20,721 bases of DNA from Mobilitalea sp. (GTDB taxonomy: Bacteria > Bacillota_A > Clostridia > Lachnospirales > Lachnospiraceae). The notes beneath the pieces were generated by a model, which was not told where the DNA came from, ran no database searches, and was given only the letters and a program-made list of their open reading frames with translations. Of this stretch, positions 15,473 through 20,721 are shown piece after piece (position 1 is the first letter of the stretch; each line of letters opens with the position of its first letter). Both the position numbers and the translations under genes were made by a program. The stretch covers positions 1 to 20,721 of the forward strand of contig JARKQP010000166.1 in the NCBI GenBank assembly GCA_029974875.1. The letters are read 5' to 3'.

Positions 15473-15997
15473 ATGTTACTGTTGAGTCATCAATACGATA
15501 ACAATGACTCCAATGATGAAGCGAAAATGAATAGCCAGCAATTTTTCCCCGGTGGATTCCCCCAGGGAAATCAAGATAATAGGAATCGAAGGAATAATGA
15601 CCGTGATCGTGACCGTGATCGTGATAGGGATCGTGACCGTGGTAGGGATGAAAGACCGGGTATGCCTGGGCCTCCTCCGGGAGCACCGGGAATGGGGGCA
15701 GCGCCGAGGACGGCTCCGCCTAACTTTACTCCGGAAGGGCCTGACATGAACCAAAGATCAATGATGGGACCCGGAATGAACCAGCCTGGTGCTGCAGGAC
15801 GCTGGTTTGTAAGACCGGGGGACTTAAGAGGCTGTCTCTTCCGTTTTACCTTTATCTGGCTCATGAACGGGAACAGCTTCTGGTTCTATCCGACCTTTGT
15901 CGGAAGACAGTTTGTAGAAGGATTCCGTTGGAGAAGAAACCGCTGGGAATTTGAAAGAATTAACATACAGAGAATTTTCTTCTTCCGCTGCTACTAA
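15473..15997 (+). CDS. Arg-Asp-repeat, Pro/Gly/Met-rich protein of unknown function
   Basis: The product has three parts: an acidic/Asn-rich N-terminus (SHQYDNNDSNDE), a low-complexity centre with a run of Asp-Arg pairs (DNA 15599-15652) and Pro/Gly/Met-rich stretches (PGMPGPPPGAPGMG), and an aromatic, basic C-terminus of about 65 residues (FTFIWLMNGNSFWFYPTF, later WRRNRWEFERINIQ). The C-terminal part looks folded and uses normal codons. Start choice is open: ATG 15473 has GAGG six bases before it, TTG 15482 also fits, and ATG 15461 has no ribosome site. There is no signal peptide or clear membrane helix. The layout resembles surface or spore-coat-like low-complexity proteins, but no function can be assigned. 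It shares a bidirectional terminator with lgt. Confidence 0.65.
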   Translation: MLLLSHQYDNNDSNDEAKMNSQQFFPGGFPQGNQDNRNRRNNDRDRDRDRDRDRDRGRDERPGMPGPPPGAPGMGAAPRTAPPNFTPEGPDMNQRSMMGPGMNQPGAAGRWFVRPGDLRGCLFRFTFIWLMNGNSFWFYPTFVGRQFVEGFRWRRNRWEFERINIQRIFFFRCY

Positions 15998-16074
15998 GAG
16001 TACGATAGCAATAACAGCAGGGAACATGCCATGTGACTTTTTACTGGGAACAACTCTATAACAATTCATAAAAC

Positions 16075-16124
16075 AGGGGCAGGAGCACTTGGGTATATAG
16101 GATACCCAGGTGATTCCTGCCCCT
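16075..16124. terminator. Long bidirectional terminator
   Basis: AGGGGCAGGA (16075-16084) pairs with TCCTGCCCCT (16115-16124), and inside it CACTTGGGTAT (16086-16096) pairs with ATACCCAGGTG (16102-16112) with one wobble: about 21 pairs with a short loop. It lies between the convergent Arg-Asp protein gene and lgt. The flanks are only moderately T-rich (minus side TGTTTTATG). Confidence 0.75.
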
Positions 16125-16153
16125 TCGGTTAATTCATTGATTTCTATAAAAGC

Positions 16154-16942
16154 CTATTCCTGTTCTGCTCCAGGATCCTCTGCAGGTGCTTTTTTCGCCT
16201 GCAAGCCTCTTACCACTACGATCCCCACACCGATCAGAAAGAGGAAAATCGCGATAAACTGGGAGGTGGACAGGACACCAACCTGACCCCGTTCGATATC
16301 CCCACGGAAAAATTCCAGGATAAAACGTCCCGCACTGTAAAAGATCAGGTAAAAGCCGGCAACCTGGCCATCTGCCTTTACCTTCCTTGAAATGAGGATC
16401 AGCACGGCAAAGTGTAAAAAGTCAAGAAAGCTTGAGATCGGCTGTGTAGGAATTAAGGGAACCCCATTTGGGGCAAACCTTGACTCGTGAAAAACGAGGG
16501 AAAAAGCATGTGACGTCTCTTCTCCATAGCAGCAGCCGGCAAGCAGGCAGCCGACCCGGCCAAAGCCCTGGGCCAAGGCGATGGAAGGCATCACGAGGTC
16601 AAAATATTTCAAGAAGCTTAACTTATGCTTTAGGCAGAAGAGATAGCCTGCCAAAATTCCGCCTATAATACCGCCATACACAACAAAGCCCTCTGAAAAA
16701 TGGAGTAGGAGGGAGGGATCAGCAATAATATTTTTAATCTGGGTAATCAGGTATAGGAGCTTTGCACCAAGAATACCTCCGCCCAGGCACCACCAAAAGA
16801 GGTTAAAAATTAACTCATGCTGCATTCCTTTCTTCTTAGCCCTGTACTCTGCGAGAATATAAGCAGAAATGGCTCCGATGGCAATCATTAATCCATAGCC
16901 ATGTACCGTAAACTGCCCAATGGTAAACAAATCATTTTTCAT
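16154..16942 (-). CDS. lgt: Prolipoprotein diacylglyceryl transferase
   Basis: Lgt moves a diacylglyceryl group from phosphatidylglycerol to the lipobox Cys of prelipoproteins in the membrane. The 262-residue protein has about seven hydrophobic segments and the family landmarks: HGYGLMIAIG (14-23), EGFVVYGGIIGG (84-95), GFGRVGCLLAGCCYG (126-140, with the essential Arg129) and the C-terminal RFILEFFRGD. The variant Cys-rich signature in place of GNFINGELYG is common in Clostridia. AGGA precedes the ATG. The C-terminal tail (about residues 248-262, KKAPAEDPGAEQE) is charged and cytosolic. It stands alone, with no phosphatase or prolipoprotein peptidase gene nearby. Confidence 0.95.
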   Translation of the reverse strand: MKNDLFTIGQFTVHGYGLMIAIGAISAYILAEYRAKKKGMQHELIFNLFWWCLGGGILGAKLLYLITQIKNIIADPSLLLHFSEGFVVYGGIIGGILAGYLFCLKHKLSFLKYFDLVMPSIALAQGFGRVGCLLAGCCYGEETSHAFSLVFHESRFAPNGVPLIPTQPISSFLDFLHFAVLILISRKVKADGQVAGFYLIFYSAGRFILEFFRGDIERGQVGVLSTSQFIAIFLFLIGVGIVVVRGLQAKKAPAEDPGAEQE

Positions 16943-17033
16943 ATGTAGATCCTTTCCTGTCTAAGTTTGATGATGAACCTCTGCTAACCTATATTATTGA
17001 ATCCAAATACATGATTCGATAATCGGGATGCAC

Positions 17034-17084
17034 GGCGCAAATACAGCGCCTTTTATCAGAAGTTTGAAAAGCAACTTCTGATAA
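17034..17084. repeat. Two inverted repeats in the lgt-yhbD intergenic region
   Basis: GGCGC (17034-17038) pairs with GCGCC (17046-17050) followed by TTTT, a short terminator-like hairpin on the plus strand. Directly after it, TTATCAGAAGTT (17053-17064) and AACTTCTGATAA (17073-17084) form a perfect 12-base inverted repeat with an eight-base loop. TAACCTATATTAT occurs twice (16985-16997, 17082-17094), the second copy overlapping the right arm. These lie in the 378-base gap 16943-17320; the rest of the gap is described in the next entries. Confidence 0.6.
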
Positions 17085-17144
17085 CCTATATTATCCGTTG
17101 TAGCATTCCCGGTGTCAACCTATTTTATAAATTGTTTTTCCAAA

Positions 17145-17255
17145 CGATAAAGTGAGTTTTTTACAACCGATAAAATGGGTTTTACAAAATATAAAATAGT
17201 TCCTTTATAAAAGATAATAGTTTTCTGCAAAAAAATATAAAATAGTAGTTGACAA
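17145..17255 (+). repeat. Five phased AT-rich repeats upstream of the yhbD promoter
   Basis: Five imperfect units share a core like ATAAAATAGT followed by T-rich sequence and usually CAA: cores begin at 17147 (ATAAAGTGAG), 17170 (ATAAAATGGG), 17191 (ATAAAATAGT), 17214 (ATAATAGT) and 17237 (ATAAAATAGT). Core-to-core steps are 23, 21, 23 and 23 bases, about two helical turns. The last unit runs into the -35 box. They look like operator or intrinsically bent DNA sites. Confidence 0.65.
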
Positions 17256-17277
17256 CGAAACAATGTTATGTTACATT
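17249..17277 (+). promoter_or_regulatory. Promoter of the yhbD-bactofilin operon
   Basis: Perfect -35 TTGACA (17249-17254), 17-base spacer, -10 TACATT (17272-17277). The spacer is filled by the first copy of a 23-base direct repeat, and AATGT...ACATT (17263-17267, 17273-17277... centred on the -10 side) forms an imperfect dyad, fitting control by a DNA-binding protein at the promoter. Confidence 0.6.
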
Positions 17278-17307
17278 TTGAATTACAACAAAACAATGTT
17301 ACGTTAC
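17252..17307 (+). repeat. Two 23-base direct repeats, candidate operators
   Basis: 17252-17274 and 17285-17307 are identical at 21 of 23 positions (both contain AAACAATGTTA and end in GTTAC) and start 33 bases apart, about three helical turns. The first covers the -35 to -10 region; the second fills the leader up to the ribosome site GGAGGTGG at 17308. A regulator bound here would block initiation and perhaps translation. Autoregulation by the YhbD-like protein is an inference. Confidence 0.65.
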
Positions 17308-17320
17308 GGAGGTGGTATGA

Positions 17321-17950
17321 ATGAACCTGATATCAAAAAAGGATTTATTAGCGGTCACTGGAATATCCTACGGACAGCTGTACCGCTGGAAGAGGGAGCG
17401 GCTAATACCGGAGGAATGGTTTCTTAAGCAGTCAGCATATACTGGACAGGAGACCTTTTTTCCAAGGGAGCAGATTTTAAGCAGGATTAAATCGATCCTT
17501 GATTTAAAGGATATCTATTCCCTGGAAGAGCTGGCAAAGATACTTTCTCCTGATTCCTCGGTTGAGAAGATCGGCCTTGGGGATTTAACAGAGGTTGAGG
17601 AAATTCATAAGGAATTGCTGGAGGTTCTACCGGAGGTGTTTGGTGAAGACCAGTTTGAATTCTTTGAGGTAGCACTTTCCGTTGCAATCTCCCAGGCGGC
17701 AGAGAGGCTTGGTCTGTCAGGGGAAGCTGCAAAGAGCCTTCTGAGGAAAAGTGCGGCAGCAGCGATGAAGCATAAAACAGTGAACATATTCTGTACCATC
17801 TTTATGGTTGGGGAGGAGTATCACACAGTTTTTACTCCGAATTCAGTAGCCATGAGCTTTGATCATGAGATCGAGCTGAAGGAGGAGATTACCCTTAGCG
17901 AAATAACAGATAAGATAAAGATGAAATATAAGCATCTATTTATTAAATAA
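17321..17950 (+). CDS. yhbD: YhbD-like protein (DUF4004), MerR-type helix-turn-helix
   Basis: The 209-residue protein begins with a MerR-like DNA-binding domain: ISKKDLLAVTGISYGQLYRW, then KRERLIPEEWF and an aromatic Thr-Gly-Gln-Glu-Thr-Phe-Phe-Pro segment (about residues 4-70). A helical middle (70-150) and a C-terminal alpha/beta part follow. In Bacillus subtilis yhbD stands before the bactofilin genes yhbE and yhbF, and the same order is seen here, 84 bases before a bactofilin. It probably regulates or assists bactofilin assembly. ATG 17321 fits the ribosome site; an overlapping ATG at 17317 opens a different, short frame. The elaborate upstream repeats suggest tight control. Confidence 0.82.
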   Translation: MNLISKKDLLAVTGISYGQLYRWKRERLIPEEWFLKQSAYTGQETFFPREQILSRIKSILDLKDIYSLEELAKILSPDSSVEKIGLGDLTEVEEIHKELLEVLPEVFGEDQFEFFEVALSVAISQAAERLGLSGEAAKSLLRKSAAAAMKHKTVNIFCTIFMVGEEYHTVFTPNSVAMSFDHEIELKEEITLSEITDKIKMKYKHLFIK

Positions 17951-18034
17951 GTAGGATGGCTAAGAGACAATAGGAATTGCATAGTGATGCATTTTGAAGG
18001 AAATGGCTGTAAACAGCGGAAAAGGAGGTATGCT

Positions 18035-18652
18035 ATGAAAGGTTTGAAGCTGGAAGGCGTAGGAAGAGTTAGCGGCGGAGAATACGACAGTATTAAATTA
18101 CAAGGTGTCAGCAGCTGCTCTGATAACATAAAAGCAGAGGACATTGAAATCGATGGAGTCTTCACCTGCGGAGGTGAGGTTGAGGCAGGAAGGATGTATT
18201 GCCAGGGAGTTGCTGATTTTAAGTCTAATATCAGGGCAAAGAAGGTAATTGTCGCAGGTGTATTTAATTTAAAGGAAGGGGCAAAGCTGGAAGCCGAGGA
18301 GATCAGCTGTGAAGGTGTAATTAGGACCGGCGGGGAAATCTATGCGGATTTATTAAGAGCGGACGGATGCATCACTGCGAGGGAGGTATGTGGTGATAAC
18401 ATTACAATCGAAACACATTTTCCTGTGAACCGGATTGTAAAATTATTTAAGACAACAAAATCAGATATCAAGCTGATTGAGGCGACCACCATAACGCTCA
18501 GCGGAGTAACGGCAGATACGGTGAATGGGACGGATATTACCATTGGGCCAAATTGTAAGATAAATAGCATTGACTGCAGCGGAACCCTCTACGTGGACAG
18601 CAGCTCCACAGTAGGAAATATCACCGGAAATTATGCCAGAAGGGAATATTAA
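18035..18652 (+). CDS. Bactofilin-like polymer-forming protein (YhbE/YhbF type)
   Basis: The 205-residue protein is built of short beta-helix repeats of about 17-20 residues with Gly-Val turns (IKLQGVSSC, IEIDGVFTCGG, MYCQGVADF, VIVAGVFNL, ISCEGVIRTGG). Bactofilins polymerise without nucleotide into cytoskeletal filaments; the B. subtilis YhbE and YhbF proteins are linked to motility. A break near residues 127-150 separates the main repeat block from a shorter second one. Eight cysteines (28, 45, 56, 92, 112, 119, 174, 181) are unusual for a cytosolic filament protein. ATG 18035 is chosen for GGAGG at 18024-18028. It is cotranscribed with the yhbD-like gene. No second bactofilin follows. Confidence 0.82.
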   Translation: MKGLKLEGVGRVSGGEYDSIKLQGVSSCSDNIKAEDIEIDGVFTCGGEVEAGRMYCQGVADFKSNIRAKKVIVAGVFNLKEGAKLEAEEISCEGVIRTGGEIYADLLRADGCITAREVCGDNITIETHFPVNRIVKLFKTTKSDIKLIEATTITLSGVTADTVNGTDITIGPNCKINSIDCSGTLYVDSSSTVGNITGNYARREY

Positions 18653-18682
18653 CCGGACCGGCAGATAAGATATCCGGCGGCG

Positions 18683-18736
18683 CTGTCTTTGTACGCAGCA
18701 GTATGGGATATATTAGCCGGAGCTGGGCAAAGACAG
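18683..18736 (+). other. Long-range inverted repeat after the bactofilin gene
   Basis: CTGTCTTTG (18683-18691) and CAAAGACAG (18728-18736) are perfect complements separated by 36 bases and followed by GTTTGATTT. CCGGC (18674-18678) could pair with GCCGG (18716-18720) inside the loop, a pseudoknot-like order. It may be an inefficient terminator or an RNA structure of the bactofilin mRNA. Confidence 0.35.
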
Positions 18737-18846
18737 GTTTGATTTAAAGCTGTAATTGGAAAATTATGAAATTTATATTGCATTTTTGAAGATTTCGGTT
18801 TACCATATCATTGTTATAAAGTGTAATATCCTTAAGAATAATAATA

Positions 18847-18881
18847 GGGGGCAAAGCCTCCTAGAAAAACAGGAGGCTTTG
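18847..18881 (+). promoter_or_regulatory. Hairpin that hides the traX ribosome binding site, with an alternative fold
   Basis: CAAAGCCTCCT (18852-18862) pairs perfectly with AGGAGGCTTTG (18871-18881), leaving an eight-base A-rich loop. The only ribosome site of the next gene, AGGAGG (18871-18876), lies in the 3' arm, and the ATG follows two bases after the stem. There is no T tract, so it is not a terminator. Upstream GGGGGC (18847-18852) can pair with GCCTCC (18856-18861) around an AAA loop; this second hairpin excludes the first and would free the ribosome site. Confidence 0.75.
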
Positions 18882-18883
18882 AT

Positions 18884-19948
18884 ATGGATATGAATAATTC
18901 AATGATGAATCCTGGGATGGTAACGGCCGGGAGAAAAAGAGGAATCAGCGGCAGTACATTGAAATTGGTTGCTATTTTTACAATGCTGATTGACCATACG
19001 GCTGCTACCATCCTGCAGAATATACTGGTCGCACGGGGGATGAATAACCTGGATCCGACTGATACCCAGGCTGTCATGCAGTTTTATGCAGATAACGCGT
19101 CCCTGAATGTTTTAATGGTGGCGATGAGGTTAATTGGCAGGATAGCATTCCCGATTTTCTGCTTTCTGCTTGTGGAAGGCTTCCTGCATACAAGGAATGT
19201 TGCAAAGTATGCAATTCGCTTAGCACTGTTCGCGGCTATATCAGAAATACCCTTTGATCTTGCGTTTTATAATAAAATACCGGCAAACAATCATCAGAAT
19301 GTATTCTTCACGCTCCTGATCGGATTATTAACCTTAATCGGATTTAAGATAATTAAGGAAAAAGCGGAGAATACAAAGCAGGCAGGTGACACGGAAAAAG
19401 TGAAGGCCTGGCTACCTGTTTTAGGGGTACTGGGTGCGCTGGCAGTCGGTGGCTATATAGCACTTATCATACATAACATTATGAAAGTCCTTGTGGAAAC
19501 CTTAAATACTATGGGCTTCACAATCTCAGTCTCCAGTACGGTGACTGCCATAGTCATAGCTGTAGTTCTTGCCGGCATTGCATTGGTTGTATATGCGGTC
19601 ATGTGTAAACAGAAATCGCTTCAAACAGCCAGCCTGCGTTTTGCGGATCTTTTCATATTAATGGTTGGTATGGTGCTGGCGGATTTATTAAAAACGGATT
19701 ATTCAGGCTTCGGCGTGTTGACCGTAGCTGTTATATACGGACTGCGTAAAAGTCATTTTAAAGCCATGCTGGGGGCATGTATCATACTTACGGTTATGAC
19801 ACCAATGGAAATAACGAGCTTTGTCAACCTGATTTTCATCCGTTTTTATAACGGTGCCCGTGGACTTAGCTTGAAATATATTTTCTATATCTTTTATCCG
19901 GCACACTTATTGATACTGTACCTGATATGCCGTTATGTCGTGCTTTAA
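18884..19948 (+). CDS. TraX-family multi-pass membrane protein
   Basis: The 354-residue protein matches the TraX family: a short polar N-terminus, then STLKLVAIFTMLIDHTAATI, the segment GRIAFPIFCFLLVEGFLHTRN, YAIRLALFAAISEIPFDLAF and the C-terminal FYIFYPAHLLILYLICRYV. In F plasmids TraX acetylates pilin, but chromosomal homologues are common in Firmicutes and may be acyltransferases acting on other molecules. This copy is longer than the plasmid protein (about 250), with an inserted block (about residues 160-270) containing extra hydrophobic segments. Its start codon directly follows a hairpin that hides the ribosome site. No conjugation genes are nearby, so a pilin role is unlikely. Confidence 0.85.
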   Translation: MDMNNSMMNPGMVTAGRKRGISGSTLKLVAIFTMLIDHTAATILQNILVARGMNNLDPTDTQAVMQFYADNASLNVLMVAMRLIGRIAFPIFCFLLVEGFLHTRNVAKYAIRLALFAAISEIPFDLAFYNKIPANNHQNVFFTLLIGLLTLIGFKIIKEKAENTKQAGDTEKVKAWLPVLGVLGALAVGGYIALIIHNIMKVLVETLNTMGFTISVSSTVTAIVIAVVLAGIALVVYAVMCKQKSLQTASLRFADLFILMVGMVLADLLKTDYSGFGVLTVAVIYGLRKSHFKAMLGACIILTVMTPMEITSFVNLIFIRFYNGARGLSLKYIFYIFYPAHLLILYLICRYVVL

Positions 19949-19997
19949 GCTTGGTTCAATGCAAAGGTGAAAATAGAAGGTTTTCAATATTTAGAAT

Positions 19998-20033
19998 AAG
20001 GGAGACATCCTCTGGCTGGCGGATGTCTCCCTT
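19998..20033. terminator. Bidirectional terminator between traX and the acetate transporter
   Basis: AAGGGAGACATCC (19998-20010) pairs perfectly with GGATGTCTCCCTT (20021-20033) around a ten-base loop. TTAATTAT follows on the plus side and TTATTCTAAA on the minus side. Confidence 0.8.
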
Positions 20034-20067
20034 TAATTATGCTCACTTTATCTGGAATTTCTTAAAA

Positions 20068-20631
20068 TTATAAGGGCATTACGGTCTTGCCAAATTCCTG
20101 GTTTAAAATCTGGGCCATGGAATTGTATATGGCAGAAGCTCCGCAGAGGATGCCCACATAGCCTGCCACTGTATGGATTGCATCGGAGCCGGTGAAGTTG
20201 GCAAGGGAAAGTAAAAAGAACAGAACCGTCAGGGAGCCGAATACGATCTGGGTTGCACGGTTATGCTTCAGGGTTCCAATGAACATGAACAGGGTAAAGA
20301 TACCCCATAGCCCTAAGTAGAAGCCCATGCTTGCGGGATCGGCGGCCTCAATGCCTGAAAAAGGTTTGATCCAGATTAAGATCAGTGACCACCAGAAGAA
20401 GCCGTAGGCTGTAAAGGCGGTCGCCCCAAAGGTGTTATTTTTCTTAAATTCCATAATTCCTGCGATAATCTGGGCAGCTCCGCCTAAGGCAAAGCCCATG
20501 GCAACGATGACGATGGAAAGCTGTATAAAGCCTGCATTATGTAAGTTTAATAAGCAGGTAGTCATTCCAAATCCTAGTAGGCCCAGAGGCGCCGGATTGG
20601 CTATGGCTGATTGGTTTGCTTGAGTTGACAT
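20068..20631 (-). CDS. satP: Acetate uptake transporter (GPR1/FUN34/YaaH family)
   Basis: The 187-residue protein has six hydrophobic helices and the family signature NPAPLGLLGFGMTT at residues 12-25. Other landmarks are GGAAQIIAGIMEFKKNNTFGATAFTAYGFFWWS and a C-terminal AIYNSMAQILNQE. SatP/YaaH proteins carry acetate or succinate with protons across the cytoplasmic membrane, and in fermenters may work as acetate channels. GGAAAGGA lies upstream of the ATG, a little farther than usual. It is transcribed alone, away from the window edge, from a promoter visible at 20686-20714. Confidence 0.92.
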   Translation of the reverse strand: MSTQANQSAIANPAPLGLLGFGMTTCLLNLHNAGFIQLSIVIVAMGFALGGAAQIIAGIMEFKKNNTFGATAFTAYGFFWWSLILIWIKPFSGIEAADPASMGFYLGLWGIFTLFMFIGTLKHNRATQIVFGSLTVLFFLLSLANFTGSDAIHTVAGYVGILCGASAIYNSMAQILNQEFGKTVMPL

Positions 20632-20685
20632 TATAAATAACGTCCTTTCCTATGTTTTATTTTACGCACAGGGCGCACGAAGCAT

Positions 20686-20714
20686 ATCGTACCATTTTTA
20701 TGGACAAATATCAA
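20686..20714 (-). promoter_or_regulatory. satP: Promoter of the acetate transporter gene
   Basis: On the minus strand TTGATA (20714-20709), a 17-base spacer and TACGAT (20691-20686). The -10 overlaps a short dyad ACGA-AGCATA-TCGT, a possible regulator site. Confidence 0.5.
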
Positions 20715-20721
20715 CAAAAAA

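Noticed and set aside
15599..15652. CRISPR-like repeat array
   Set aside because: Units are contiguous without spacers and encode Asp-Arg pairs; this is a coding repeat.
15426..15864. Several open frames on both strands over the Asp-Arg repeat (His-Asp or Ser-Arg rich)
   Set aside because: They arise from the simple 12-base DNA repeat being open in many frames; only the plus-strand frame has a ribosome site and a non-repetitive C-terminus.
17145..17255. Replication origin or plasmid iterons
   Set aside because: No replication initiator, DnaA box cluster or partition gene is nearby, and the array leads directly into a promoter.
17317..17440. Alternative ATG start four bases before the yhbD start
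   Set aside because: It opens a different frame that stops after about 40 codons and resembles nothing; the frame from 17321 gives a full MerR-like domain.

Overview
The window looks like chromosomal DNA of an anaerobic Gram-positive Firmicute, most likely a Clostridia of the Lachnospiraceae type. Supporting signs are strong GGAGG-type ribosome binding sites, moderate AT richness, a YhbD/bactofilin pair, a clostridial-type Lgt, an M42 peptidase, a TraX-like membrane protein and a YaaH/SatP acetate transporter. This placement is inferred from gene content. No rRNA, tRNA, CRISPR array, insertion sequence or prophage was seen.

Region 1 (1-6335, plus strand) is one co-directional cassette ending in a clear intrinsic terminator. 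It holds the 3' end of an M24-peptidase-like gene, a RbsD-type sugar mutarotase, a zinc medium-chain dehydrogenase, dihydrolipoyl dehydrogenase (E3), a short-chain dehydrogenase, lipoyl synthase (LipA) and lipoate-protein ligase (LplA). Sugar or polyol oxidation genes are thus mixed with E3 and both enzymes needed to attach and build lipoate. This suggests a lipoate-dependent 2-oxoacid or acyloin dehydrogenase linked to sugar catabolism, with its E1/E2 genes probably upstream of the window.

Region 2 (6427-7360) is a type II toxin-antitoxin locus with its own near-consensus promoter. A RelB/DinJ-family antitoxin overlaps a YoeB-family toxin whose fifth codon, normally Trp, is a TAG stop, although every catalytic residue downstream is kept. 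A possible decayed gene lies beyond it on the minus strand. Region 3 (7551-9351) is a secreted 5'-nucleotidase with a bidirectional terminator.

Region 4 (9369-11364, minus strand) is a four-gene operon: ECF sigma factor, zinc-finger anti-sigma factor and two small membrane proteins. The sigma gene has an anomalous start. Region 5 (11408-14062, minus strand) is a methyl-accepting chemotaxis protein with a Pro/Ala-rich insert in its sensor domain, plus a possible tiny membrane peptide.

Region 6 (14321-16942) holds an M42 aminopeptidase, a palindrome cluster, an Arg-Asp-repeat protein of unknown function and lgt on the minus strand. Region 7 (16943-18652) is a YhbD-like regulator and a cysteine-rich bactofilin, preceded by an elaborate promoter region with five phased AT-rich repeats and two 23-bp direct repeats. 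Region 8 (18840-20721) is a TraX-like gene whose ribosome binding site is buried in a perfect hairpin with a competing alternative hairpin, then a minus-strand acetate transporter.

The strongest candidates for something undescribed are the TraX RNA switch, the phased repeat array before yhbD, the sugar/lipoate cassette and the nonsense-silenced YoeB.
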